A stretch of DNA of 18,719 bases from Prevotella sp. UBA1104 (GCA_002314055.1 DCBP01000099.1:1-18719), one strand, 5' to 3'; positions 10,401 to 15,614 are shown, counted from the stretch's first letter. Notes: a model not told the origin generated them from the letters alone. Numbers and translations are program-made.

Positions 10401-13400
10401 TCAGCAATCTCTATCTTACCGTCATTGTTGATTACTTCTGAATAATCGAGATTATCCTCAACAGGAGCATTGTCTTTCTCTCTCTGCAACTCACGTTCTT
10501 TTTCGTGCTGTTCACGTTCTAATTTTGCAGCTTCCAGCTTCTTAGCATCCTCGGCATCCTTCAGTTTCTGCAATTCTTCCAGTGATACAGGAGTATCTTG
10601 CACATTGCCGTCAAGGGTTATCATTGCTGTGCCATCCCCATTGTCTGCAAGAACTTCGTAGGTATGTTCATTACCTTCAGCATCCGTTATTGTGAACGAT
10701 GATCCTTCTCCAACTGTTCCATCTATAATGCCAGCTTCCTTGCGTATTGCCTTTTCTTTGGCATCTGCTATCGCTTGGTTCTTGGCTTCCTCTGCATTGA
10801 CCTCTTCGCCAATGGCTGCAAAACGGCTTGCGTCAGCATGTTCTATCTTCCCGGTCTGAGGATCGTAATATAGAATCATGTTGTCGCTTTCTGATACGTT
10901 TATGGAGCCATCTTCATTTGTCGCAATGTTACCGCTCACGATATAAACGCCATAGTCTTCTCCACCCTTTGTTGCCTTTATTGTAGCATTACGCACGGTG
11001 CCACGGCTCTTGTCTGTTACCATGTCCGCCTGTCGTGCAGCTTGCTGAGCTGCCATATCAATATTGTCATCGGCATTGTCTATCACACCCTGGTACTTCG
11101 CATGTGAATTCTGGTAGTCATATATTACATTATCAAGCTTGTCATCTTTGCCTGTAAGTGATTCTAACTCTTCATCACTCATGTTTGCCAACTGCTGTTC
11201 GGAGATACCCAACATACCGGCAAGTTCTTTTGTCTTGTCTTCGTATTCTATCTGAACATCATGCTTGTCTTCGTCTGACGTTTCGCGACCTTCCACGTAT
11301 GACTGGTCTTGCTCTATTGTCTTGTCATCCGTCAGACCGAGTTGTGCAGCTTTCATTGTTCCGATGTTCATGCCTCTCAACGTCAGCATACATCTTGCAT
11401 AGTTGAAGGCGGCTCTTGCCTGTTCCTCCGTCAGCTTCTGGTCTCTCACGATGCTTGCCAACAGTTGTCCTGCATTTTCATTTGGAGTGTTGTCTATCTT
11501 TTCCTTCATCTGCGCCCACTCATCGCCTGAGAACAAATCCATTCCTGTATTGTCCCATTTGTTCTGGAGATGCTTCATCTGATAGTAGCGTGGCATATTC
11601 AAACCTCTTTGTCCGGTATATACGGCTGTACCGAATATTCCCATACCAATGCAAGACAAAGCTACGGAGCCGAATGTTTCCCACTGCTGTTTTGCATCAA
11701 CCAAGTCTGAAAGCTTCTGGTCTCCGATAAAAATTGCATTTTCTGCTGTTCCTGCAACTTCCTCCATATACTCGCCCCACAGTCCGTTGATACCTCCTTT
11801 CGTTGCATAACTTCTTATTGTGTTGGCTAAGTCTTTGCGTGATAGCTTCGATAACCATGCTGCCATATTCCTTAGCCCCATAGCACTGCCCACCTTTGTG
11901 TGTGCCATGCCTCTTATGAATTTCAGCGAACTTGGAAAGTGCTCTCCAAGGAACTCTGTCTGTAATTCTATATTTTGCGACATCTCACCTTTGTATATAG
12001 CCATAGGCAATGTCTCACCTTGCCAGTCAAAGCCATCTCCTGTTTCTGTAACTGTTCCATTGCGTCTGTTGAGGATTTCTGCACCGGTCGTTGCTGCTCC
12101 TGTCGTGTTCTCCATGAAGAAAGCCTGCCGAAAATCCTTACCGAGCATACCCACAAGACTGACCATTTTGTTGCTTGCAGCTTTTTCTGCTAATCTCTCT
12201 GCTGCACTCAATGCCTTCTTACCTGCTGCTTTGTATATTGCTCCCTTGACGGTTCGTGCGATAGCCTTGTCTGCCATCGTAGTTGCACCTTTTGCAAATT
12301 CACCGCCTGCCATAAATTGCAGAGTAAACGGAGCGGAAACTAATCCACCTTTCTTTATATTATATGATGATGGCATCAGAGCACCCTCAACGGCATCCGC
12401 ATCATTTGCCTGCGACAACAACTTTAAACTTGTGTAGTCATCCTGAGTTATGTTTCCTCCATTTTCCACTTTACGTGCAAGAGGGTACATAAGCATTGCG
12501 TCCTTTAGATCTGTGATACCAAAATCCCATGCTCCTAATTGCGTGATTCCTGATGTCTTGACTGCATGCCCCCATTCTCGACTTGAACTGTTCCTGCCTT
12601 CCAACTCGTCTATTACGGCATCATACTGATTGATTTGTTTGTCGAGTTTACGAAGGTCGCTTGCATAAAGCTCTGAACCGTCCTGTGCCGTCCTGGTGTA
12701 AAATTCAGCCATAGTCTCGCCATGATCTGGTTGAGGAATCTTTTTTAGCTTATCCATTACCATCTCTTTCTGAACCTGTGCCTTCGTCCTTCGCTGCTTC
12801 AGTTCTTCAAGCTGCTCATCCTTGCCTACATTCATTAAATAATGTAACACTGTTCCCTTTGGCAGTATGTCTTCTTTCAGATAGCCTTTCTCATAGAGTT
12901 GGTCTACTGTCTCTTTCTTCTGTTCGTCTGTAGCAAAGAGTAATGAGTGTCTAATGTTTCCTATCTCTGTATTTATATCGTCATACAGTTCTTGCTTTGT
13001 CCGTGCATACATGTCATTTGCACTTACTTCTTTGCCGTCTATCTCATATTTCTTGTCTCTCCAGTCTTTTCCATAGACATACTCTAATGATCCTTTTGTA
13101 ATATTGTCAAGCCATCCGCCTCTTGGGTCAAGCGAGGTCTTGATTACATTGCCCACTTGCACCGCTGCTGTCTCCTGCTGTGGCACATAGTCAAAGTTCT
13201 GGTTCGTAAGAATCTTGGTGTATTGCTCCCTTGCTTCATCTGGAGTTATAATGTCCCCCTTGTCATTGAGATTTTGCATTATCGGTGTTCCGTAATTCAT
13301 ATCAAACGGCACCTGATAACCTCTTGACTGCTCGAGTATAGGGAACTTCTTTATTAGGTCATCCGTTACTGCAACCATTTTTACATTTGGATGATTCTCT

Positions 13401-13804
13401 ATTCCCATCCTAACCCTACCTTCTTTGGCAAGTTTATTATATGTCTCGGCATATTGTTTGTCGTATGCTGCCTTCTGTTCGTCATAGCTCTTTTCTGCAT
13501 GGCGGCTGTCCACAGTTGCTGTCTGCTGTGGTTGTAATGGCTGTTGCGTCTGTGGCTTCTGGGATATTTGAGCACTTTGCTGAACATTCTGCTGATTGTT
13601 TGTCTGAACCTCCTGCTGTCCGTAACCCATATCCTGACTGAACTTATTATAGTCGGGAAGGTCATATTCTTTTGCCACGGCATCATAAAGTCTCTTGCGC
13701 TTTGTATCATCCTCCATGTCCTTGCTGAACTGGTCATAGTCTGGAAGATCATACTCTTTGTTTATATTGTCATACAGTTTTCTTCTGTTGTCGTTGTCTG
13801 CCAT
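1445..13804 (-). CDS. Giant phage polyvalent protein, ejection-type N-terminus plus effector modules (4119 aa)
   Basis: It begins 20 nt after the 391-aa gene, with an A/T-rich leader and no Shine-Dalgarno, as is usual in Bacteroidetes. Domains in order: two 29-aa repeats with KEYDLPDY (residues 9-59); a Gln-rich linker (about 62-96); a long, partly hydrophobic ejection-protein-like part (about 412-749); charged coiled-coil linkers; a BECR-type nuclease (about 1222-1365); an HExxH zincin (HEMTH 1835-1839); an unnamed module (about 1978-2145); two divergent MuF-C-like modules (about 2154-2340 and 2788-2980) around a GWHLG module and an ADP-ribosyltransferase (about 2580-2785); an inorganic-pyrophosphatase-like module (about 2985-3150); a coiled coil; and four MuF-C-like repeats (3353-4119). 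Modules are joined by (K/R)(F/Y)S(L/I)(K/R) motifs. Position after two small virion proteins matches T7 gp16, which is ejected into the cell, so delivery with the DNA is inferred. Polyvalent proteins of phages and conjugative elements are a known class; this exact architecture I do not recognise. Confidence 0.93.
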   Translation of the reverse strand: MADNDNRRKLYDNINKEYDLPDYDQFSKDMEDDTKRKRLYDAVAKEYDLPDYNKFSQDMGYGQQEVQTNNQQNVQQSAQISQKPQTQQPLQPQQTATVDSRHAEKSYDEQKAAYDKQYAETYNKLAKEGRVRMGIENHPNVKMVAVTDDLIKKFPILEQSRGYQVPFDMNYGTPIMQNLNDKGDIITPDEAREQYTKILTNQNFDYVPQQETAAVQVGNVIKTSLDPRGGWLDNITKGSLEYVYGKDWRDKKYEIDGKEVSANDMYARTKQELYDDINTEIGNIRHSLLFATDEQKKETVDQLYEKGYLKEDILPKGTVLHYLMNVGKDEQLEELKQRRTKAQVQKEMVMDKLKKIPQPDHGETMAEFYTRTAQDGSELYASDLRKLDKQINQYDAVIDELEGRNSSSREWGHAVKTSGITQLGAWDFGITDLKDAMLMYPLARKVENGGNITQDDYTSLKLLSQANDADAVEGALMPSSYNIKKGGLVSAPFTLQFMAGGEFAKGATTMADKAIARTVKGAIYKAAGKKALSAAERLAEKAASNKMVSLVGMLGKDFRQAFFMENTTGAATTGAEILNRRNGTVTETGDGFDWQGETLPMAIYKGEMSQNIELQTEFLGEHFPSSLKFIRGMAHTKVGSAMGLRNMAAWLSKLSRKDLANTIRSYATKGGINGLWGEYMEEVAGTAENAIFIGDQKLSDLVDAKQQWETFGSVALSCIGMGIFGTAVYTGQRGLNMPRYYQMKHLQNKWDNTGMDLFSGDEWAQMKEKIDNTPNENAGQLLASIVRDQKLTEEQARAAFNYARCMLTLRGMNIGTMKAAQLGLTDDKTIEQDQSYVEGRETSDEDKHDVQIEYEDKTKELAGMLGISEQQLANMSDEELESLTGKDDKLDNVIYDYQNSHAKYQGVIDNADDNIDMAAQQAARQADMVTDKSRGTVRNATIKATKGGEDYGVYIVSGNIATNEDGSINVSESDNMILYYDPQTGKIEHADASRFAAIGEEVNAEEAKNQAIADAKEKAIRKEAGIIDGTVGEGSSFTITDAEGNEHTYEVLADNGDGTAMITLDGNVQDTPVSLEELQKLKDAEDAKKLEAAKLEREQHEKERELQREKDNAPVEDNLDYSEVINNDGKIEIADVINENGTSMFPDAQEVFFIQNQGNRAKVMVLDNEGNLKAKMVKKSAVISLGTMSVDEYKEERQQMLKESGKGSETSSVEEDRGENENLQPIGKGTFGNIYNQFKGKVKEAFNFLISHKSGDLLGVFHRDDVGDIDLVWGNDKMGLAHIIGKHIGKGKDFENIDDAINMIDEVINKGRIFQESKNRYTLMLNGFAVGIRKDFDGKKKNWVVTAVDFNRTQEEKGIATNPTSTSHGTKESESTAALNDSQGKGTSNESNKQENSEKITLEDGTEVPMKEDGNPDFSQLTAKQTAELYDTQFGEDAEQIISDNVSKSKKALDNATNRKVTGSSFAEQKASKDAKDKAIAEAQEKYDSAKAVADAYNERQLAKEEDTPEGRQNLIDKARRKFNRMKSSVKDNAQAVAQLYNDTVGSLLHRLYDGTGIDVFDDTANTVEEYVASHIAPYSLSYDGTETSKGVKQETGLSRTDFAKTGFLAKEGKGKTIDKLAHDLWQERPENLQDITDQDVRNAIIDIITSGETAFGLRNYIQDMRIAQAERVLEGQKRLADDLAYAEERKAKEEEQQPTENTDNDMEGNSETSDDTDTAPSDDAAEDNTSEMPFDAPSADDAPFSAKDETEEQTPEERQAFVEKNRVNDIKLVDDVIGKKLRKSLERIAKMMGAKIQWQRTDMKGNGWYNSETNTIYLTLDSSITEGVQFIFGHEMTHEIKMKSPAMYDELKNLVKNMYGEDLYEGMTDDNEQRYRDAGLAGYDRSYYEEETVADAIGEMINDMNLAHSLALKMSHPLLAKMHDVLLKVKTAFFGTEYSDAARNAIRTIEQVYVRTANGTFESSESEETNGEKLSAKKRIALETASLGINPRSLTAISSADGAKILQNIDNLILKYKNSSTQPKTFVGEMADALDVDMKDKSSKYANFECKNGNVVTIRISDHNATSSNLDINGQDNAISIVVTNKSNVGITNDGNAHIVEYYYNAIKLRKAEGKPLADIVSAIKQALYSGEFKDPTGLAERQEVNVSPNTEMFSVRDANERFNSEIENFKKKTHKGLMHLGAPSPVLKACGVDVDEITLSPKVLNRKLNQHSLTSDDVKDLVNSIQKPILVYKHGLSKPNMVVITDTEIRGNKLSIALELDAEGNVVEMNNVSSIHDKNAEEEVKRLLDFSPEQFKDAVKWCEKEKALDWLSSAHLFSHMQAETNQGLSLAKILNDFKNPNISEENLQDNDEKVSYSLRQKPEPKKKGIGYKVFVLGKDGKLYPPMVANPNGAATPVGVWLDADAAPIAGESKTGRPQVKQGGKGTQGGSGKLAYRPGWHLGVIPYALQFNRKDADGNKTLFPKNFVFAEVEYAADKDYQGEAHAEGINANGKYQHSLAGLKHLPTDGYYMYRTNPNPETDPWVITGAMKVNRLLTRAEQAELVRKAGREPQKIQDGDTVTDEVVNNINQEIANAPKFSLRVYHGSGADFTEFDFDHMGEGAGDQVFGWGGYVTSSKEIGKSYANLNDAKNLYEVNIPNDNGSNYLDWYAEAKPKLKEKIREYIEKETDPELKALPIYKEAEQRFHDEEGDDKSFDKEMINDAIEEFDRSKTVGDYYEALCMRSAPKFASKFLSSLGYTGFKYPAGTIMGGTKEGDMNYVIFKPEDMQIAEHEKFSLKRDKDDATEFHNIIDKMFEDDFDKSKHLRERYDLGKTPTWMKNVGIKGDGFSLSFKSIKVHKGKDVDHDLTKEEWHELPKAIKEPFAITRYQGANDRFRLYVNINHNGKPVAVGIDVKRVNQGKGKPQLDVNSIKTVFAHHGEIGGTEVLVAYDEKITPQQQALLRGLNFHEYPTIQELSAANIDKSSETSKESGEKFSLRLQKAIRETDTEPTDAQKKSGNYKKGHVKFGGYDYTIESPKGSYRSGVDENGKEWKQKMHDTYGYIRGKFGKDGDHLDMFINDKADLDSWNGTVYIVDQVNKDGSFDEHKVMYGYDSLNAAKEAYLSNYEKGWTGLGNISAVEKADFDKWLDRSNRKLKPFADYTSITSKSDTYNVPNNFEEFLEHPVVRFSIRNESERAAAEDAYNYAQENRPDKYSQYAIVNMDRPGAVPEYMEKKKAADNWRRYYNKMEWGNYKLFDLNKPFEDNVKNLVGKFPNTFRKENDTTLSRINELTADYNNRKAEYAAMSKDIQEKMGEMLKTNPSSVDVVKQIQQTQEYKDMISKYQELMGIRKQLNELKNGKVADDGRYSLKEVNDDFNKRLHELVKNPNQKDKILRLGRSSSFLKDGGIVDAEIELDFDKLMRKSKQGYVHEHPFNPSDVKNLPMAIARPISVFYNTNGRNDGHVILTELKKEDKNFIVAVQTENQKRKGGIVLSVNKITTLFPKDAKGVINWFNHGKATNIDKEKTLHFIEALQNHYGTTIKSEELLSAANIVRKFESSKENGEKYSLKEVNDRFNEQLDKFTIENADKFVFDLGRPSTKLKTAGVTDKPIRLNGSKLAKKIRKHGFEPIELKNLPLAMENPIAVFNNLGREGNRSVLTELKTANGNFLVTIDLGKGTEADFDIVSSVFGKNGKGVVYWINHNMMKYVDKEKALNYLHLSAPIAEASDNSELLSAANIVRNFENPKENREKYSLKEVNDRFNERLSELIENPNQKDRVLHLGYSSQFLKDGGIADAEIEMDFDKFVRKSNERYKNNHPFSANDIKDLPTAIANPIAIFNSTVKNNHIVLTELKHDGKNFIVAIRATEQKRKNNVILEVNQITSLYPKGERGIIHWINTNRLSNVDKEKALHFIEALQPHAGTTTSEELSSAANVVRKFESSKENGEKYSLKEVNDRFNEQLKGLTRENADKEILSVGNPSSALKSVGIPDRDIRLYGNKILKKAKVHSYSPTDLKDLPNAMQRPIAIFDGSYKGSYSIFTELQLNGENALASIDINKGEVQDINLITSVYGKRGDSVLSWINSGKMLYTDKKRTLDYISSSAPIADATHNREFSSAANIVRNFENPKENGEKYSLKN
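1451..2005 (-). repeat. C-terminal repeat B' (MuF-C-like), residues 3934-4118, ending at the stop
   Basis: Fourth unit, sister of B. Landmarks: NPSSALKSVGI, IRLYGNKILKKA, DLKDLPNAMQRPIAIF, SIFTELQLNGENALASID, VLSWINSGK, LSSSAPIADA-like text and a NPKENGEKYSLK linker. Directly after the linker the frame meets Asn-TAA where the other copies have Glu-Val-Asn; the following GAC AGG codons (Asp-Arg) again match the usual linker in phase. Confidence 0.85.
2006..2593 (-). repeat. C-terminal repeat A' (MuF-C-like), residues 3738-3933
   Basis: Third unit, sister of A. Landmarks: NPNQKDRVLHLG, FLKDGGIADAEIEMDFDK, DIKDLPTAIANPIAIF, IVLTELKHDGKNFIVAI, ITSLYPKGERGIIHWIN and the KFESSKENGEKYSLK linker, identical in sequence to that after A. 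Confidence 0.85.
2594..3151 (-). repeat. C-terminal repeat B (MuF-C-like), residues 3552-3737
   Basis: Second unit of the array. Landmarks: LGRPSTKLKTAGV, PIRLNGSKLAKKI, ELKNLPLAMENPIAVF, SVLTELKTANGNFLVTID, VYWINHNMM and a NPKENREKYSLK linker. It is closer to B' than to the adjacent A unit: both share FTxENADK-like text, IRLxGxKxxKK and LSAPIA(E/D)A. Confidence 0.85.
3152..3748 (-). repeat. C-terminal repeat A (MuF-C-like), residues 3353-3551
   Basis: First unit of the A-B-A'-B' array, counted from the Glu of SLKEVND. Landmarks: LGRSSSFLKDGG, DVKNLPMAIARPISVF, VILTELKKEDKNFIVAV, VNKITTLFPK and GVINWFNHG. It ends in LSAANIVRKFESSKENGEKYSLK. It is plainly the sister of A' (2593-2006), sharing FLKDGG, KNFIVA, TEKQKRK-like text and the KFESSKEN linker. 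MuF C-terminal domains occur fused to phage head proteins; a nuclease role is often proposed for them but is not shown here. Confidence 0.85.
3755..4303 (-). other. Coiled-coil spacer between enzyme modules and the C-terminal repeat array
   Basis: It begins at RFSIRNESERAAAED and ends before RYSLKEVND (residues about 3168-3352). Charged heptad-like stretches (around SRINELTADYNNRKAEY and SKYQELMGIRKQLNELK) predict a helical coiled coil. No catalytic motif is visible. It separates the pyrophosphatase-like module from the tandem repeats. Confidence 0.6.
4355..4852 (-). other. Inorganic-pyrophosphatase-like polyvalent module, residues about 2985-3150
   Basis: The sequence runs EPTDAQKKSGNYKKGHVK, YTIESPKGSYRSG, YGYIRGKFGKDGDHLDMF, VYIVDQVNKDGSFDEHKVM and YLSNYEKGWTGLG. 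The DGDHLD motif (residues 3052-3057) recalls the acidic metal-binding motif of soluble pyrophosphatases. The whole module matches what I know as the InPase domain of polyvalent proteins. It may hydrolyse pyrophosphate or a related phosphoanhydride; the physiological substrate in ejected proteins is not known to me. Confidence 0.75.
4865..5443 (-). other. Second divergent MuF-C-like module, residues about 2788-2980
   Basis: It begins after HEKFSLKRD and reads DLGKTPTWMKNVGI, HDLTKEEWHELPKAIKEPFAI, then GKPVAVGIDVKR and DVNSIKTVFAHHGE. That order (LGxTPxxLxxxGI, helix, 'LPxAIxxPxAI', strand pair, 'xINxIxTVF') matches the four C-terminal repeats. It ends with LSAANIDKS and GEKFSLR, the same linker as the later repeats. 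Confidence 0.62.
5450..6067 (-). other. ADP-ribosyltransferase (ART-PolyVal-like) module, residues about 2580-2785
   Basis: Right after KFSLR comes VYHGSGADF (Tyr2585, His2586), then GWGGYVTSSKEIGKSYA, and near the end GYTGFKYPAG with NYVIFKPEDMQI. This is the pattern of ADP-ribosyltransferases of the H-Y-E type: a YHG strand, a Gly-Tyr-x-T strand with a following helix, and a late catalytic strand. The predicted reaction is transfer of ADP-ribose from NAD to a protein or nucleic acid target. The target is unknown. The glutamate of the third motif is not obvious, so activity should be regarded as likely but unproven. Confidence 0.75.
6110..6736 (-). other. GWHLG-type polyvalent-associated module, residues about 2357-2565
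   Basis: Landmarks are GVWLDADAAP, LAYRPGWHLG (GWHLG at 2440-2444), FPKNFVFAEVEYAADKDYQ, GLKHLPTDGYYMYRTNPNP and WVITGAMKVNRLLT. The module is recognisable as one that recurs in Bacteroidetes phage polyvalent proteins, but I do not know an established biochemical role. Conserved His, Trp and Tyr residues suggest an active or binding site. It is flanked by YSLR upstream and KFSLR downstream. Confidence 0.6.
6786..7345 (-). other. Divergent MuF-C-like module, residues about 2154-2340
   Basis: It opens with FSVRDANERFNSEI, parallel to the YSLKEVNDRFNEQL that starts the C-terminal repeats. It follows the same plan: LGAPSPVLKACGV, a 'leave-one strand then helix' stretch, DVKDLVNSIQKPILVY, a VVITDTEI strand, and an EKALDWL helix near the end. 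It is therefore an early, strongly diverged member of the same family. The linker after it carries YSLR. Confidence 0.6.
7370..7882 (-). other. Uncharacterised polyvalent module, residues about 1975-2145
   Basis: It starts after a degenerate linker (GEKLSAKK) and holds NVVTIRISDHNATSS, AISIVVTNKSN and DGNAHIVEYYYNAI. The conserved-looking RISDHNA and HIVEYYY stretches suggest an enzyme or binding domain rather than a linker. I have an impression of similar sequences in Bacteroidetes phage polyvalent proteins but cannot name a family. Confidence 0.5.
8015..8512 (-). other. Zincin metallopeptidase module, HEMTH at residues 1835-1839
   Basis: A strand with NTIYLTLD precedes FGHEMTHEI. About 50 residues later comes YYEEETVADAIGEM, whose Glu/Asp residues can supply the third zinc ligand. 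This is the arrangement of zincin peptidase domains found in polyvalent proteins. A cluster of acidic, Ser/Thr/Asp-rich linker lies just upstream (residues about 1690-1760). It could process the giant protein itself or act on host targets; the sequence does not decide. Confidence 0.75.
9710..10141 (-). other. BECR-fold (barnase/EndoU/colicin/RelE-like) nuclease module, residues about 1222-1365
   Basis: The module reads GDLLGVFHRDD, DIDLVWGN, then GLAHIIGKH (residues 1279-1287), followed by a strand-rich end with RYTLMLNG and WVVTAVDFN. The pairing of 'D-x-VWG' with 'GLAHI-x2-KH' and two terminal strands is the hallmark I associate with phage BECR nuclease domains (PBECR families). The His in KH and nearby charged residues would be the catalytic candidates. 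RNase activity is the family expectation and has not been shown here. Confidence 0.65.
11558..12571 (-). other. Ejection-protein-like part of the giant protein (residues about 412-749)
   Basis: This part is Ala/Gly/Met-rich with several amphipathic or hydrophobic stretches, for example around SAPFTLQFMAGG and ALSCIGMGIFGTAVY. It contains no effector-like motif. T7 gp16 and related ejection proteins insert such helices into the inner membrane to form a DNA channel, and this stretch sits where such a function would be expected. No lytic transglycosylase motif was seen in the N-terminal part, unlike T7 gp16. Confidence 0.5.
13628..13780 (-). repeat. N-terminal 29-residue tandem repeat in the giant protein
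   Basis: Residues 9-30 and 38-59 are two copies of one motif, (K/R)LYD-x3-KEYDLPDY-x2-FS-x-DM, at a period of 29 residues. Similar short helical repeats open other Bacteroidetes phage polyvalent proteins from memory. Their place at the extreme N-terminus suggests a docking or packaging signal for the virion, which is inference only. A Gln-rich, low-complexity stretch follows directly. Confidence 0.85.
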
Positions 13805-13824
13805 AATTGTAATGTTTTATTTGT

Positions 13825-15000
13825 TTAATATGGTCTTGCCTTTTTCTTTTTCCCATTGTTCGCGGTTCCGCCTGTGGTATTTCTGTGCTGACTCGGTTTC
13901 TTGCCTCCGCCATCTGCTGTGGATGAAGATCTGCCTTTCACCTTATCCATGATATATCGGATATTGTTTTGATTCACACCTTTGGCTCTTATCTTCCTCA
14001 TTACATCTGTGATTTGCTTCTGTCCGTTAGGATCATCCATCATGTCCCAGTATTCATACCAATAACCGGCATTGCCCTTGTTGCCTTTTGAAGAACTTGC
14101 TGCCTTGGCTGCAACTTTCTCGGCACGGAGCCTTGCCGTTGCAGCGTTGTATTCATCTATTGATATTTTATTCTCCTTGTACCACTTATCAAGTGTAAGC
14201 CTATTGTCCTTATACTCCTTGTCGTTGGTGTACTTCATCTTGGCAAGGTCTATCTTCTGCTGATTCTGGTCTAACTTCTTGTCATTCTGGTCTCCTTTTC
14301 TATTGGCTATATCCACAAGTGCATTATGGTAACGAACTGTCTCTCCAAGCGTTTGGTCATTTTTCCTTGCTTGCTCATCCAGTTCTACCGCCTTCTGATA
14401 GCCGCTCAACCACGCTGAATGGTTCTTTTCCCTCTGTGCGTCCATTATCTGCTTGCGCTTTAACATGGCTGCTGTCATGTCTTGCTCTGGATTGTGCGCT
14501 ACTTTTGCGCCCTTAGTGGCAAAGTACATGTTGCTCAATGCTCTCAGACCGTCTCCTACAGATGCAATTATTGCATTTGTGCGTTCTCGCTTTAGCCGCT
14601 TTGCCTTCTGTGCGTCTGTTTCTTCCTCATTGCCATTCATTGTCTTGAACATATCTACATAGCTCATTCGCTTTGGCTGCTCTTCTTTCTTTACTACTGG
14701 CACGCTTGATATGTCCGCATCATCCGGATCCACGCTTTGGCTCACATTCTCTCCCTTGCTTATTGCTTGCTGTGTAGCGATAGTCTTTTCTCTTGCCGCT
14801 TTCATCGCATCATCCTGTGGAACAGCAGTATTTTCTTTGTCTATCTGCTTTCCCATCGTGTCAAGCTGTTCTTCGGTGAATGTTGGCGGCACCTGTGGAT
14901 TTGCTTTTTCTTCGGCATCCACACCGCTCTGCTGCTTGGTCACGACATCCTGTGTCGTTTTCAAACCGTTCTTCTGTTGTAAAAAACTCAATGCGCTCAT
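13825..15000 (-). CDS. Putative internal virion (ejection) protein, 391 aa
   Basis: I do not recognise a named family. The protein is highly charged and mostly helical. It has a Gln/Asp-rich N-terminus with no signal peptide, a mid-region motif GDGLRALSNMYFATKGAKVAHNP (read in two parts around residue 160), a long Lys/Asp/Gln coiled-coil-like centre, and a Gly/Ser/Lys-rich basic C-terminal tail ending KKKKARPY. The AHNP-containing segment followed by a Met/Ala-rich helix recurs in small internal proteins of Bacteroidetes phages from memory. It lies 3 nt after the 181-aa gene and 20 nt before the giant protein, so the three are almost surely one operon. By position it corresponds to T7 gp15, the middle ejection protein; that equivalence is synteny-based inference. 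Stop codon is TAA. Confidence 0.85.
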   Translation of the reverse strand: MSALSFLQQKNGLKTTQDVVTKQQSGVDAEEKANPQVPPTFTEEQLDTMGKQIDKENTAVPQDDAMKAAREKTIATQQAISKGENVSQSVDPDDADISSVPVVKKEEQPKRMSYVDMFKTMNGNEEETDAQKAKRLKRERTNAIIASVGDGLRALSNMYFATKGAKVAHNPEQDMTAAMLKRKQIMDAQREKNHSAWLSGYQKAVELDEQARKNDQTLGETVRYHNALVDIANRKGDQNDKKLDQNQQKIDLAKMKYTNDKEYKDNRLTLDKWYKENKISIDEYNAATARLRAEKVAAKAASSSKGNKGNAGYWYEYWDMMDDPNGQKQITDVMRKIRAKGVNQNNIRYIMDKVKGRSSSTADGGGKKPSQHRNTTGGTANNGKKKKARPY

Positions 15001-15003
15001 AGA

Positions 15004-15549
15004 CTATGCTTTGTTTCCTGTCGTTGTACTTGTCATGCCGTTCTTCTTTCCGGCATTGTCAAGAAGGTTGGCTATGTTTGATGCTGTTCCTGCCACGCCG
15101 GCAATGGTATTTGCAGTGTTGCTTGCCTTGTCTGCTTCCATCTGCATCTGTGAGTTCTCAATGTTCAGTTTGTTTTGCTGATACTGCTGTTCTATGGCAT
15201 CCTTACGGCTGTCGTTGGCTGCCACTATCTGTGATGTTGTATCGGCAAGTGCCTTGTTGTTGGCTTCTTTCACTGCCGTTGTCGAATCTTCCGTTCCGCC
15301 CATCACGGCTTGTCTGCCTTTGGCTGCACGGTTCCTGTCCCTTATCTGCTCCTGCATTTGGGTCAGCAACCTTATCGTGTCGGCACGTTTGGTCGGATCT
15401 TCATTATATTTCCGGTCATACCATGCCTGATTTTCTGCCTTTCGCTGCTTCAGCATTTCTGCTTGTTTCTTTGCCGCTTTCCTGTTTGCTATTCCTCCTG
15501 CTATGGACGAGGCAAGGGAAAGTCCTGCTCCTATTAAAGCTCCCCACAT
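15004..15549 (-). CDS. Putative internal virion protein, gp14/pilot-like, 181 aa
   Basis: The protein starts MWGALIGAGLSLASSIAGGI, a Gly/Ala-zipper-like hydrophobic helix, followed by a basic stretch (NRKAAKKQAEMLKQRK) and the motif NQAWYDRKYNEDPTKRAD. A long Gln/Asn/Asp-rich helix and a second small Ala/Gly hydrophobic stretch near residues 150-165 follow. This plan is that of small ejection proteins: T7 gp14, which inserts in the outer membrane, and the pilot protein of microviruses. The start is chosen because the upstream palindrome abuts this ATG and the leader contains a TAACTTTG promoter element. It ends in TAG, 3 nt before the next start. First gene of the minus-strand ejection operon. 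Confidence 0.85.
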   Translation of the reverse strand: MWGALIGAGLSLASSIAGGIANRKAAKKQAEMLKQRKAENQAWYDRKYNEDPTKRADTIRLLTQMQEQIRDRNRAAKGRQAVMGGTEDSTTAVKEANNKALADTTSQIVAANDSRKDAIEQQYQQNKLNIENSQMQMEADKASNTANTIAGVAGTASNIANLLDNAGKKNGMTSTTTGNKA

Positions 15550-15554
15550 ATACT

Positions 15555-15562
15555 TATCTTTG
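15555..15562 (+). promoter_or_regulatory. Mirror-image -7 promoter element pointing to the plus-strand gene
   Basis: The plus strand reads TATCTTTG, an exact TAnnTTTG, at the symmetric place in the left arm of the palindrome. Transcription would start near the palindrome centre and run towards the gene at 15714 with a leader of about 145 nt. Its presence could simply follow from the symmetry, so its use as a promoter is uncertain. Confidence 0.35.
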
Positions 15563-15582
15563 TTTCATTATTAATAATGCAA

Positions 15583-15590
15583 CAAAGTTA
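15583..15590 (-). promoter_or_regulatory. Bacteroidetes-type -7 promoter element for the ejection operon
   Basis: On the minus strand the bases read TAACTTTG, an exact TAnnTTTG. A start site about 7 nt downstream would fall near 15576, giving a leader of roughly 27 nt to the ATG at 15549. No TTTG -33 element was found at the usual spacing. The element lies inside the right arm of the 48-bp palindrome. Confidence 0.55.
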
Positions 15591-15614
15591 AGTATACCTC
15601 TCCGCATTGCTGTT

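Larger units (their letters stand above)
15549..15596. repeat. 48-bp near-perfect palindrome in the divergent intergenic region
   Basis: Bases 15549-15596 form an inverted repeat with no spacer, 22 of 24 base pairs complementary (mismatches at 15557/15588 and 15565/15580). The perfect core is CATTATTAATAATG (15566-15579). Its left end is the first base of the 181-aa gene's start codon. Each arm holds a TAnnTTTG element. It may be an operator, a bidirectional promoter, or a replication or recombination site; the overlap with the promoter elements favours regulation. Confidence 0.93.

Noticed and set aside
11820..12437. 205-aa plus-strand ORF
   Set aside because: It lies entirely opposite the ejection-like part of the giant protein and its composition (Ala/Ser/Leu/Pro low-complexity) is that of a reverse-frame shadow.
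13805..13824. Separate promoter for the giant gene
   Set aside because: The 20-nt gap is A/T-rich but has no TAnnTTTG element; it looks like an ordinary Bacteroidetes translation leader inside an operon.
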